From: Treponema sp.
Lineage (GTDB): Bacteria > Spirochaetota > Spirochaetia > Treponematales > Treponemataceae
Assembly (NCBI GenBank): GCA_016281495.1
Contig: JAEEIU010000018.1
Span: 1-64,000, forward strand
Length of the DNA: 64,000 nucleotides
Reading direction: 5' to 3'
Shown: one piece after another, positions 21,629 through 31,351 of the stretch
Layout of the letters: every line of letters begins with the position of its first letter
Numbering within the stretch: the first letter of the stretch is position 1
The notes under the pieces: generated by a model
What the model was told of the DNA's origin: nothing
Seen by the model: the letters and a program-made list of their open reading frames with translations, nothing else
Database searches by the model: none
Program-made: the position numbers and the translations under genes

Positions 21629-21740
21629 TCATTTCGCTTTGCTCTTCTTTACTAATTTGAAAAATTTTAGTATATTATAGGATAACTATTATTTTTTTCG
21701 GGAATGAGGCTTCTTTTTTGTCTCCTTCCCTGGAGATTTC

Positions 21741-22352
21741 ATGAAATATTCGATTTCTAACATTCGCTGTGACGAAGAAGACGAAGAAAAGGGTAAAAAA
21801 GAACAGGCACCTGATCCGCTGATGGAAAAATTCATAAAGACAAGACAGATATTGCTCAGTGGTGAAATTAACGAGGAAAATGCCGAAAAAACCGTACGTC
21901 AGCTTTTGATTCTTGAGGCCGAAAGCGATGAGCCGATTTATATCTACATTGACAGCCCTGGTGGTGATGTTGATGCAGGTTTTGCCATTTTTGACACAAT
22001 CCGCTTTGTGAATGCACCGGTCTATACCATTGGATGGGGACTTGTTGCCAGTGCGGCGGCCTTGATTCTGCTTGCTTCACCTAAAGAAAGGCGCTTAAGT
22101 TTACCACACAGCCACTATCTTATTCATCAACCGTCATCCGGAATGAAGGGTGTGGCAACCGATATCGAGATTCATGCTGCCGAAATTGCCAAGACAAAGG
22201 CTAAGCTCAACGAGATTATCTCTGAGGAAACCGGAACAGATTTGGAAAAGGTTTCTGCGGATACAGATCGTGACTACTGGCTCAATGCAGAGGAGGCTGT
22301 GAACTACGGTCTTGTCAGCAAGGTCATTGCTAAACGGTCTGAGCTTAAATAG
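21741..22352 (+). CDS. clpP: ATP-dependent Clp protease proteolytic subunit (variant active-site segment)
   Basis: EPIYIYIDSPGGDVDAGFAIFDTIRF, VASAAAL, LIHQPSSG, DTDRDYWLNAEEAVNYGLV. Confidence 0.9.
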   Translation: MKYSISNIRCDEEDEEKGKKEQAPDPLMEKFIKTRQILLSGEINEENAEKTVRQLLILEAESDEPIYIYIDSPGGDVDAGFAIFDTIRFVNAPVYTIGWGLVASAAALILLASPKERRLSLPHSHYLIHQPSSGMKGVATDIEIHAAEIAKTKAKLNEIISEETGTDLEKVSADTDRDYWLNAEEAVNYGLVSKVIAKRSELK

Positions 22353-22367
22353 GCTTTTTGATTCTTT

Positions 22368-23315
22368 ATGACTTTTGACCTTTCAGACGAATTATTAGGC
22401 GACATCATTTTCTCTATGGAAGATCAGGGCGGAAGCTGGTATGTTGATTCAGCCGATGGCCAGATTGCTTCCGAGGACATGATGCGTGAGGTAGTTCTGG
22501 AGGAAGGCAATGAAAGGAAAGAGGATTTTTACCCGCTGCCGTTGTGGACTAGTGACGACGGTTACGGGTTGATGGAGGAGTTTACCAAAGATTTGCATGC
22601 GCCGGATGCCCGCAAAGATTTAAGGCAGGCAATCTCAGGCGGAAGGGGGGTATTCAGGAATTTTAAAAACGTATTAAAAACGTATCCGGAAGTCGAACGG
22701 AAATGGCATTTGTTCAAAGATGAAAAAATGAAGGAAAAAGTTCGAATATGGTACAATGACCTGCGTGAGTCATGGAACCTAGAGCGTCTTGAGGAAGCTG
22801 AATTCAGTGAGCCAGATACGGACGAGATAGTTCAAAATGACTTTGTGTTTAGTGAATATGATTCTTCCAGGGACAGGAATGATATTGAGCGCGGGTTTAA
22901 TCAAATGACAGAAGAATTTGTCAAGGAGTTGGCAGTTCAGTATGATGATGATCTGGGCAATGCATTGTCTTCTTTATTCAAGCGTAATGTCCGTGCGTCA
23001 GAAAACTGTGAGAAATCAGGATTTGTGTGCAGAACGCTTTCCGATGATTTTGCAGGCTGTCTGCTTACCGACTTTTGTCCGTCCCAGACAAAGAAAACCG
23101 CAGAGATTTTGTATTTCTTTGTCAACCGCGATTCCCGAGGGCTGGGTATAGGTAAAAGTTTGCTTTTAAAAAGCATGGCCTTTCTTAAAGAGCAGGGAGT
23201 CAGCCGGATTGTGATTGCAACCACTTCTGTGTCCGAGACGATGAAGCCTTTGCTGGATGAAAATGGTTTCGAAAAAATTGGTCCGGGCTATGTTGCAGAT
23301 TTATCTTCATTTTAA
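22368..23315 (+). CDS. GNAT family N-acetyltransferase (C-terminal domain) with uncharacterised N-terminus
   Basis: LYFFVNRDSRGLGIGKSLLLKSMAFLKEQGVSRIVIATT. Confidence 0.7.
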   Translation: MTFDLSDELLGDIIFSMEDQGGSWYVDSADGQIASEDMMREVVLEEGNERKEDFYPLPLWTSDDGYGLMEEFTKDLHAPDARKDLRQAISGGRGVFRNFKNVLKTYPEVERKWHLFKDEKMKEKVRIWYNDLRESWNLERLEEAEFSEPDTDEIVQNDFVFSEYDSSRDRNDIERGFNQMTEEFVKELAVQYDDDLGNALSSLFKRNVRASENCEKSGFVCRTLSDDFAGCLLTDFCPSQTKKTAEILYFFVNRDSRGLGIGKSLLLKSMAFLKEQGVSRIVIATTSVSETMKPLLDENGFEKIGPGYVADLSSF

Positions 23316-23326
23316 GGAGTTATGAA

Positions 23327-24175
23327 ATGGCTTACAATAATCATGCCGTAAACGAAAATCAGATTGCATCTTTTTTGGTGGATGCAGTGAAAAATGTAGA
23401 GGGCTCTTCTGTTGCAGAAATTGAGTCACTCAACGAAATTGCAAAAATGTTCAAGAAAAATGTTCCATTCTCAAAAAGAAAGTATGTAGGCGCTTATTTA
23501 CTTAAGCTGGCAACAGGTGGACGTCGCTTTAGCCGTGACCGCAATGACAGGAACGATCGTTTTAACCGTGACAGGAATGAGCGTCCAGAGCGCAGAGAGA
23601 GAAGTGAAAGAATTGAACGTGATGATCACCCGCATACACCACGTGTTCAGATAGATCCTTCAATGGCAACTACAATTTTCGTAGGCATTGGAAGAAACCG
23701 CCGTGTATTCCCTCGTGACCTTCTTGGCCTTTTGGTTAGTGTTGCAGGCCTTGACCGCGAGCGTGTTGGAGAAATCCGTGTATTTACAAGCTACTCATTT
23801 GTTCAGCTTTATACCGAAGACTGCGAAAAGACAATTGCTGCCCTCAACGGATATGACTATCGCGGAAGAAAGCTTTCCGTAAGCTATTCAAGAAAATCAG
23901 ATGAAGCATCAGAAGAAAGCTCATCAGAATCAAAGTCTTATGAAAGTGAATCTTCAGGTTTGAACGAGGAAGCAATCCCTTCAAACGTAACAAATACAGC
24001 ACATGCCGATACATCTGCAAACAACGAGATGGACAGGCTTGCCGCAGAGCAGAGTGAATTTGCCGCACGCCAGACAGCTGTTTCATCAGGAACCGCTAAC
24101 GATGAGAACATCCAGCCGTTCTTTGAGACAACTGATGACGGACAGGTTAAGTCACGTTTTGGAAATTCAAACTAA
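23327..24175 (+). CDS. DbpA-type RNA-binding domain protein
   Basis: FVGIGRNRRVFPRDLLGLLVSVAGLDRERVGEIRVFTSYSFVQL; Arg/Asp-rich linker. Confidence 0.75.
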   Translation: MAYNNHAVNENQIASFLVDAVKNVEGSSVAEIESLNEIAKMFKKNVPFSKRKYVGAYLLKLATGGRRFSRDRNDRNDRFNRDRNERPERRERSERIERDDHPHTPRVQIDPSMATTIFVGIGRNRRVFPRDLLGLLVSVAGLDRERVGEIRVFTSYSFVQLYTEDCEKTIAALNGYDYRGRKLSVSYSRKSDEASEESSSESKSYESESSGLNEEAIPSNVTNTAHADTSANNEMDRLAAEQSEFAARQTAVSSGTANDENIQPFFETTDDGQVKSRFGNSN

Positions 24176-24862
24176 GTGATTGATGTTGTTCGTACAGGAC
24201 CGTTACAGGTGAACTCTTGTGTGGTTCATCTTGACGGTTCTTTTGTATTCATAACAGATCCCGCCGCATGCCCGGAGTCCAGGGATGAGGATGCCCTGAC
24301 GGGTTTCCTTGAAGAAAGGAATCTGGAGCCTGTGGCGCTGTTTCTTACACACGGACATTTTGACCACGTTTCGGGGCTTAAACCAATAAGGAAACGTTGG
24401 CCGGATGTTCCCGTCTTCATTCATGAGGCAGATTCAAAAAGCATAGGACCTGACAGCGAGGTGGAACAGGGAAAAGCACTGCGCTATATTGGACTAAGCT
24501 CATTCATACCCGCATGCACAGACTTGCCGCCAGCCGATGATTTCCTCAAAGACAACCAGACATTGGGCACGTTAAAATTCAAGAGTCTTTCACCAAAAAC
24601 TTTGGCCGCATTGAACAAGTGGAAGGTCATATCAACTCCAGGACATACTCCCGGAAGCGTGTGCCTTTACAATGCCGACGAAAAGCTTTTGATATCAGGT
24701 GACACTGTATTCTACCAGTCATGGGGAAGGACAGATTTCCCTGGTGGAAGTGAAAGTCAGATTCAGGACAGCCTTTCAAAACTCTACAGGAAACTTCCGC
24801 CCGATACTCTTGTTTATCCCGGACATGAATACTACGGTTTTAAGATAAGCGAGAATTTTTAA
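24176..24862 (+). CDS. MBL fold metallo-hydrolase (glyoxalase II-like), GTG start
   Basis: FLTHGHFDHVSG, STPGHTPGSVCLY, SGDTVFYQSWGRTDFPGG, YPGHEYYG. Confidence 0.9.
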   Translation: MIDVVRTGPLQVNSCVVHLDGSFVFITDPAACPESRDEDALTGFLEERNLEPVALFLTHGHFDHVSGLKPIRKRWPDVPVFIHEADSKSIGPDSEVEQGKALRYIGLSSFIPACTDLPPADDFLKDNQTLGTLKFKSLSPKTLAALNKWKVISTPGHTPGSVCLYNADEKLLISGDTVFYQSWGRTDFPGGSESQIQDSLSKLYRKLPPDTLVYPGHEYYGFKISENF

Positions 24863-24876
24863 TTGTTCAGTATTAC

Positions 24877-25554
24877 CTATTTCTTAAAATACTCAGGATA
24901 TTTCTGCTGAATCTCCGATGCATCAATGTGAACCCTGTTTATATGATGAAGGAATTCCTCCCTTGTTTTCTTTGCGTTCTTTTTCTTTATTGCATCAAGG
25001 ATTGCATGGTGTTCGCTTATGATTCTGGAGGCATTTGAGCTGTGGAGTCCCAGCGTGCGGAAACGGTTGTGGTGGATGTTCATAAGCTGGACCGTATAAT
25101 AGCACAGCATTCTGTCCGTAATCTGATACATGGACCTGTGGAATGCGTTGTCAAATTCCATGAACTTTTCGAAGTTTTCTTTTTTATAATAGAATTCCTG
25201 TAGGACTATGTTTTCTTCCAGTGCGTCGATGTCTTTTGCCGTTGCCTTTTCGCATGCCAGCTCTGTAACTGCTGATTCTATGTTTGCGCGGATAAAGCAT
25301 GCCTCATCAACAAGCTGCATGTCTATAAGGCTAACAAGGCTTCCCCTTTGAGGCAGGATTTCCACTATCTTTGTCTTGGCAAGTTCCTGCAAAGCCTCAT
25401 GTACTGGAGTTCTGGATATTGAAAGGTTGGTGGCTATTTCCTGCTCGCTGATCATGCTTCCGGGCTTAAGCTCAAGATTCTCTATGTTTTCCTTTATGAT
25501 CCTGAGCGCATAGTCATGATTTGATTCTTTTCCGTTTTTTTCTGCAATTTTCAT
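24877..25554 (-). CDS. GntR family transcriptional regulator (FadR/FCD subfamily), probable hexuronate regulator
   Basis: GSMISEQEIATNLSISRTPVHEALQELAKTKIVEILPQRGSLV plus FCD-type helical domain; divergent from transporter genes. Confidence 0.85.
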   Translation of the reverse strand: MKIAEKNGKESNHDYALRIIKENIENLELKPGSMISEQEIATNLSISRTPVHEALQELAKTKIVEILPQRGSLVSLIDMQLVDEACFIRANIESAVTELACEKATAKDIDALEENIVLQEFYYKKENFEKFMEFDNAFHRSMYQITDRMLCYYTVQLMNIHHNRFRTLGLHSSNASRIISEHHAILDAIKKKNAKKTREEFLHHINRVHIDASEIQQKYPEYFKK

Positions 25555-25587
25555 ACAAGTAGAATAACCTTGATTTTTTTCGTTGTC

Positions 25588-25603
25588 AACTAGTGTACTA
25601 GTT
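25588..25603. promoter_or_regulatory. candidate GntR operator (AACTAGTGTACTAGTT)
   Basis: ACTAGT half-sites in the gntR/transporter divergent intergenic region. Confidence 0.6.
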
Positions 25604-25704
25604 TATATCCTGCTAGTTATAAAAAAAGTGAAAATTTTTGAAAATTCGCAATATTTTCCTTGACAAGAGAGTTTTTTGATGACACAATAATAATTGAATA
25701 TTAG

Positions 25705-25717
25705 GATACTAGTATAC
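25705..25717. promoter_or_regulatory. candidate GntR operator (GATACTAGTATAC)
   Basis: Same palindrome core as upstream of uxuB and uxaC. Confidence 0.7.
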
Positions 25718-25759
25718 AAGTGTTCTACAATGTAAATAAAAAGCAGGAGACAGGCTTAT

Positions 25760-26659
25760 ATGAATAAGTACATGAAAAAGTATTGGCAGTATTATGTCAT
25801 GATGCTGGTTCCAATAGTCTATTACCTGGTAATCCGATACATACCGATGCTGGGAAACATCATTGCATTCAGGCGTTATCGTGCAGGTCACAGTATCTTT
25901 GGTGATGAATGGAGCGGCCTTAAATACTTCAAGCAGTTCATCGGAGACAAGACTTTCTGGAGGGCATTCAAGAATACTCTTGTCCTTAACATATCTTATC
26001 TTTTGTTCAGGTTCCCACTTACGCTTTTGTTCGCTTTGCTTCTTAATGAGATCAGGAGCCGCATGGCAAAAAAGATGGTTCAGACCATTTCATATCTGCC
26101 TCACTTTATCTCAATGATTATCGTAACGGGTATGATCCGTGAGCTTGTTTCCACTACAGGTCCAATTAATGCATTGCTCAAGTGGCTTGGACAGGAACCG
26201 ATTTCGTTTATCTCAAGTCCGCAGTGGTTTGTTCCCATATTTGTAATTTCCGGAATATGGCAGAGCCTTGGATGGGGTACTATCCTTTATCTGGCCGCCA
26301 TCTCCAGCATTGATCCTTCTTTGTATGAGGCAGCAGAGGTAGACGGTGCAAATCATTTCCAGCGTGTCCTTCATATAACGATTCCGAGCATCATGCCTAC
26401 CATCGCGACTTTGCTCATCCTTGACATCGGTAGCCTTATAGGTTCAGGTGCCGCTTTTGAAAAAGTATTCCTTTTGTACAATCCAATGACATACGAGACG
26501 TCGGACATCATCTCGACCTTTGTGTTCAGGCTTGGTCTTGGTTCCGGCAACTATAGCTATGCAACCGCAGTAAGCCTTTTTGAAGGTGTCCTGAATTTGA
26601 TTCTGCTTACAACTGCAAACAGGGTTTCCCGCAGGGTCACTGGAACTGGATTGTGGTGA
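25760..26659 (+). CDS. ABC transporter permease, LplB family (carbohydrate)
   Basis: YYVMMLVPIVYYLVIRYIPMLGNIIAFRRYR; EAAEVDGANHFQRVLHITIPSIMPT. Confidence 0.9.
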   Translation: MNKYMKKYWQYYVMMLVPIVYYLVIRYIPMLGNIIAFRRYRAGHSIFGDEWSGLKYFKQFIGDKTFWRAFKNTLVLNISYLLFRFPLTLLFALLLNEIRSRMAKKMVQTISYLPHFISMIIVTGMIRELVSTTGPINALLKWLGQEPISFISSPQWFVPIFVISGIWQSLGWGTILYLAAISSIDPSLYEAAEVDGANHFQRVLHITIPSIMPTIATLLILDIGSLIGSGAAFEKVFLLYNPMTYETSDIISTFVFRLGLGSGNYSYATAVSLFEGVLNLILLTTANRVSRRVTGTGLW

Positions 26660-26669
26660 TAAGGAGGTT

Positions 26670-27572
26670 ATGATGAAAACACAAACTTTAAGATCTGTAC
26701 GTGTTCGTGATTCTGCTTCATATAAGGTGTTCCGTTTCTTTAATGCAATCGTCATGCTGTTTGTATGTGCGGTAACTCTTTATCCTTTCCTTTATCTTGT
26801 GGCTCAGTCCTTTTCTTCTGAGACTGCCATCATGCAGGGTAAGGTAACGATTTTTCCCGTTCATTTTAACGTGGCTACCTATGTGTCCGTCTTAAAGAAG
26901 GGCGAGTTCATGCACAGTTACAAGAACACGCTTGTCTACACATTGATTGGAACGACTGCCTCCATGGTCTTTAGCTGTCTTTTGGCATATCCCCTTTCTA
27001 AACAAAAGCTGTGGGGAAACAAGTTCATCATGAAGCTGATCATCTTTACCATGTACTTTGGCGGTGGTTTGATTCCGAACTATATTTTGATGCAGCGTCT
27101 CGGTCTTGTTAACAAGGTTGCGGGCTTTATCATTCCTTCTCTGTTGAGCACATATTACATCATCTTGATGAGGTCTTTCTTCAGGAATGTTCCAAAGGAT
27201 CTGGAAGAAGCGGGAGAAATAGACGGCCTTACGCCTATGGGAAACTTAATTCATGTTGTCCTGCCTCTTTCCATGCCGATTATTGCGACGATGATTTTGT
27301 TCAATGCCGTAAACTACTGGAACAACTGGTACAACGCATTCCTTTATCTGGACAAAAAGGACATGTGGCCTGTGGCATATTACCTGAGGACAATCATCAA
27401 CGGTGCATCTACAAGTGCGGATCCTGGAGAAGTAAGTGCGGAGAAAATGCAGATTGCGGCAAACATCAAGTCATGTTCCATGGTATTGATGACGCTTCCA
27501 ATCATCTGTATTTATCCGATAATTCAAAAGTATTACGTTCAGGGCATGATGCTCGGTGGCGTAAAAGAGTAG
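26670..27572 (+). CDS. carbohydrate ABC transporter permease, YtcP family
   Basis: EAGEIDGLTPMGNLIHVVLPLSMPIIATMILFNAVNYWNNWYNAFLYL. Confidence 0.9.
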   Translation: MMKTQTLRSVRVRDSASYKVFRFFNAIVMLFVCAVTLYPFLYLVAQSFSSETAIMQGKVTIFPVHFNVATYVSVLKKGEFMHSYKNTLVYTLIGTTASMVFSCLLAYPLSKQKLWGNKFIMKLIIFTMYFGGGLIPNYILMQRLGLVNKVAGFIIPSLLSTYYIILMRSFFRNVPKDLEEAGEIDGLTPMGNLIHVVLPLSMPIIATMILFNAVNYWNNWYNAFLYLDKKDMWPVAYYLRTIINGASTSADPGEVSAEKMQIAANIKSCSMVLMTLPIICIYPIIQKYYVQGMMLGGVKE

Positions 27573-27643
27573 CGGTTATTGTCCGGGGCTTGTCCCGGAA
27601 ATATATATAGGTTTAATGAGTATAAAAACTCAGGAGGTTTATA

Positions 27644-29347
27644 ATGAAAAGGAGTTTAGGAATTTCATTGCTGGTTGCCGGTGCACTGTTGCTTGCAAGC
27701 TGCGGTGGAAAAGGTAACGACAAGAAAGCTGAGACTGCAGCAGAGCCGGTTGCACTTGACTATCAGTTTGGAGTAAATCAGGCATTCCATTCTGACACAC
27801 CTGTAACTTATTCAATTTCTTTCAGCGATGCATCATGGTATCCGATGGTTGACACATGGAAGACAGAGGGTGTTTTCAAGAAGATTAAGGATTTGACAAA
27901 CGTTGATCTTGACATCACTTCTTATGACAGCGGTGACTATAACCAGAAGATTAACCTTGCAATCAACTCTGGTTCAGCAACTTACATCATTCCAAAAGTT
28001 TACAGCGAAGATCAGTATGTTGCAGGTGGCGGTGTTGTAGCAGTTTCTGATTACACACAGTACATGCCGAACTTTACTGCATTTGTAGAAAAGTACAACA
28101 TGCAGCCAGATTTGGACACAATCAAGCAGAGCGACGGAAAATTCTATCGCCTTCCAGGTATGCATCAGGCAGCTTTGCAGGACTATACAATCATGGTTCG
28201 CGATGACATCTTTACAGCAGCAGGATTTGACGTACGTGAACTTGAAAAGGACTGGACATGGGAAAAACTCCATGACGTTCTTGTTGAAGTAAAGAAGTAC
28301 ATGGTTTCTCAGGGCCTTTGCAAGCAGAGCGACTACATTTGGTCTGACCTCTGGTGCGGTGAATCTGGAAAGGGACAGGGCGGTAACCTGCTCAAGCTGA
28401 TGGGTTCATCTTACAAGGTTCTCTCTGGATGGGCTATCGAAGGCTCAAACGGCGGTATCAAGTGGGATGCATCAAAGAAGGAATTCTATTCTTCTTCAAT
28501 CAGCGATGACTTCAAGAAATTCATCACAGTTGCAAACAGCTTCGTAAAGGACGGAATCCTTGATCCGGAAACATTTACTCAGAGCGATGAAGTTGCACAC
28601 AACAAGTTCTACAACGGAAAGACAGTAATCATGTCTACAAACCGCTCACAGCTTGCAAACGACATCATCGGTGTACAGAAGATTCTTGGCGACGGACCAA
28701 AGTGCTATGTTACAGCTTATCCAAGCGGAACAACAAAGGACCTTGCAGAAACTTCACGTCTTGAATGTGGTGTAATGATTTCACAGAAGGCACGCGAGGA
28801 ACTTGGCGAAGAAGGATTCATCAAGATGATGCGCTTTGTTGACTGGCTCTTCTATTCTTCAGATGCTTACAGCCTTATCAAGTGGGGACCTGAAGGTGAG
28901 ACATGGCAGTGGGCAGATGTTGGCGGAAAGAAAGTAAAGCAGCTTCTTCCTGGATACAAGTGTGGTGGTCTTGGTATCAGCGGTGGAGATGATGATGTTG
29001 ACATCCGTCTCCAGTGGGGATATGCCGGCGGTAACTACTACTATGGTCACTCAACTGCAGAATCAACAGACAACTTTACTCCAGACGTACAGGATCTCTA
29101 TGCACGCTATGGAAAATACAAGACTGTTGCTACTGTTGACCCTGTTGCAAAGCCGTCAGAAGATGAGCGCGAACAGCTCAACCTGTGGGCAACTCCACTT
29201 ATTGACAACATCAATACTTGGACACTCAACTTTGTAACTGGAAAGAAAGATGTTAACAAGGATTGGGATGAATATGTTGCATCTTGCAAGAACTTGAACA
29301 TCGACAGCATTGTTGAAATGACAAACAAGATCTACAAGGCACAGTAA
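27644..29347 (+). CDS. extracellular solute-binding lipoprotein (ABC transporter)
   Basis: Lipobox LLLASCGG; SBP-like sequence; adjacent to permeases. Confidence 0.85.
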   Translation: MKRSLGISLLVAGALLLASCGGKGNDKKAETAAEPVALDYQFGVNQAFHSDTPVTYSISFSDASWYPMVDTWKTEGVFKKIKDLTNVDLDITSYDSGDYNQKINLAINSGSATYIIPKVYSEDQYVAGGGVVAVSDYTQYMPNFTAFVEKYNMQPDLDTIKQSDGKFYRLPGMHQAALQDYTIMVRDDIFTAAGFDVRELEKDWTWEKLHDVLVEVKKYMVSQGLCKQSDYIWSDLWCGESGKGQGGNLLKLMGSSYKVLSGWAIEGSNGGIKWDASKKEFYSSSISDDFKKFITVANSFVKDGILDPETFTQSDEVAHNKFYNGKTVIMSTNRSQLANDIIGVQKILGDGPKCYVTAYPSGTTKDLAETSRLECGVMISQKAREELGEEGFIKMMRFVDWLFYSSDAYSLIKWGPEGETWQWADVGGKKVKQLLPGYKCGGLGISGGDDDVDIRLQWGYAGGNYYYGHSTAESTDNFTPDVQDLYARYGKYKTVATVDPVAKPSEDEREQLNLWATPLIDNINTWTLNFVTGKKDVNKDWDEYVASCKNLNIDSIVEMTNKIYKAQ

Positions 29348-29359
29348 TAGAAATTAAAT

Positions 29360-29398
29360 ATCCTGCGGATGTTCATCAAAAGTGAATGTCCGTGGGAT
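29360..29398 (+). terminator. candidate hairpin terminator/attenuator between SBP gene and uxuA
   Basis: ATCCTGCGGATGTTCA-TCAAAAG-TGAATGTCCGTGGGAT stem. Confidence 0.5.
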
Positions 29399-29534
29399 TA
29401 TTTACGGAAAATGGAAGTGCCATTTTCTGACTTGAATCTGATTCCTGTTCCGTGTAGAATAGAGTGCGTTTCTTATGATTCAAGTCTGATGATGACATTT
29501 TTTCGAATGAGCGTGAACAAGTGAGGTTTTTATT

Positions 29535-30641
29535 ATGGAAATGACATTGCGGTGGTACGGAACCGGTTTTGATTCTGTTACGTTGAAACAGATACGCCAG
29601 ATTCCGGGTGTACACGGTGTTATCACGACTTTATATGATTCTGTTCCAGGAGATGCATGGGAACTTTCTGCAATCCAAAAGATAAAAAAAGAAGTTGAAG
29701 ATGCCGGATTAAAGATTGCCGGAATTGAAAGCGTAAACATTCACGATGACATAAAGATTGGCGGCGGCGACCGTGACAAATATATAGAAAATTACATCAA
29801 GACACTGGAGCACTTGGGACAGGAAGACATCCACATGGTGTGCTACAACTTCATGCCCGTGTTCGACTGGACAAGAAGCGAGCTTGCACGTGTGACTGAG
29901 GACGGTTCAACTGTTCTTGCATACAACTCAAAGGCTGTGGAGGCAATCAAGCCGGAAGAGATGTTCAATTCAATCGACAAGGATTCCAACGGTTTCATTC
30001 TGCCAGGATGGGAACCTGAACGCATGGCACGCGTAAAGGAACTCTTTGCAATGTACAAGGACATCGACAATGAAAAGCTTTTTGAAAATCTGGTTTACTT
30101 CCTCAAGGCAATCATGTCTGTGTGTGACAAATACAACATTGACATGGCGATTCACCCGGATGATCCCGCATGGCCTGTGTTTGGACTTCCACGAATCATT
30201 ACATGTCAGGAAAATGTTGTCCGCATGCTAAAGACAGTGGACAATCCGCATAACGGACTTACATTCTGTACAGGCTCTTACGGAACCAACCGCAAGAACG
30301 ACCTCTGCGAGATGATCAAGGCTGCAAAAGGTCGCATTCACTTTGCACACATCAGGAACCTCCGCTTCAACACAGCGATTGATGATCCCGTTCAGGATTT
30401 CCAGGAGTCGGCACATCTTTCTTCCTGCGGCACTTTCGACATGTTCAAGATTGTACGCACCCTTTACGAAACTGGCTTTGACGGAGTTATCCGACCAGAC
30501 CACGGACGCATGATTTGGGACGAAAAGGCAATGCCTGGTTACGGTTTGTATGACCGTGCTTTGGGTGCAACATATTTACAGGGTCTCTGGGAAGCATGTG
30601 AAAAAATGATTGACCGTAGCGGAGTTGCACTTTATAAGTAG
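29535..30641 (+). CDS. uxuA: mannonate dehydratase
   Basis: MTLRWYGTGFDSVTLKQIRQIPGVHGVITTLYDSVPGDAW...RPDHGRMIWDEKAMPGYGLYDRALGATYLQGLWEA. Confidence 0.95.
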   Translation: MEMTLRWYGTGFDSVTLKQIRQIPGVHGVITTLYDSVPGDAWELSAIQKIKKEVEDAGLKIAGIESVNIHDDIKIGGGDRDKYIENYIKTLEHLGQEDIHMVCYNFMPVFDWTRSELARVTEDGSTVLAYNSKAVEAIKPEEMFNSIDKDSNGFILPGWEPERMARVKELFAMYKDIDNEKLFENLVYFLKAIMSVCDKYNIDMAIHPDDPAWPVFGLPRIITCQENVVRMLKTVDNPHNGLTFCTGSYGTNRKNDLCEMIKAAKGRIHFAHIRNLRFNTAIDDPVQDFQESAHLSSCGTFDMFKIVRTLYETGFDGVIRPDHGRMIWDEKAMPGYGLYDRALGATYLQGLWEACEKMIDRSGVALYK

Positions 30642-30679
30642 GTGTTGGGGCTGTTGGATTATTCAGCTGGAGAAGAAAA

Positions 30680-31213
30680 ATGATAGTGCTTGTAACCGGG
30701 GCATCCCATACAGGAAAAACTCTGCTTGCACAAAGGATTCTGGAAAAATGCAGCTTTCCTTATCTTTGCATTGACCATTTGAAGATGGGGCTTATCCGAA
30801 GCGGCTGTACAAAACTTACTCCAGAAGATGACGACGAGCTTACGGATTACCTTTGGCCTATAGTCCGTGAGATGATTAAGACTGCAATCGAAAACAAACA
30901 GAACCTTGTTGTGGAAGGCTGCTATATTCCAGCAAATTGGCGTTGTGATTTTGACACACAGTATCTGAATGAAATCCGCTTTGTGTGCCTTGCTTTAAGT
31001 GAATCATTCATATCTCAAAACTTTGACACGATGTGCTCCCATGCCTGTGACATAGAAGATCGTATGGATGACAGCGGCTTTACCCAGGACTTTGTTAAAA
31101 AAGAAAATGCCGCATTCATCAAAAGGTTTACGGAAGCCGGTGAAAAAGTGACCGTAATTGATGAAGCATATGAATCAGTCTTGGATGATGTGGTCAGGCA
31201 TATTGTGAAATAA
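30680..31213 (+). CDS. P-loop kinase-like protein
   Basis: Walker A GASHTGKT; adenylate-kinase/zeta-like small P-loop fold. Confidence 0.65.
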   Translation: MIVLVTGASHTGKTLLAQRILEKCSFPYLCIDHLKMGLIRSGCTKLTPEDDDELTDYLWPIVREMIKTAIENKQNLVVEGCYIPANWRCDFDTQYLNEIRFVCLALSESFISQNFDTMCSHACDIEDRMDDSGFTQDFVKKENAAFIKRFTEAGEKVTVIDEAYESVLDDVVRHIVK

Positions 31214-31214
31214 A

Positions 31215-31346
31215 GAGCCGATAAAATTGGCTGAATCATTCAAGAAATATGAAAAAGAGCCTATAAAATGGTAAAATGAGCCGAAAAATTGCGAAAAATG
31301 CTTGCATTTAATTGCAAATGAGCCTATAATCTGTAAATAGAGGCTC
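31215..31346. promoter_or_regulatory. phased direct-repeat array GAGCC(G/T)ATAAAAT upstream of HipA-like gene
   Basis: GAGCC copies at 31215, 31257, 31278, 31320 (spacings 42, 21, 42) plus inverted GAGGCTC at 31340. Confidence 0.7.
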
Positions 31347-31351
31347 AAAAT

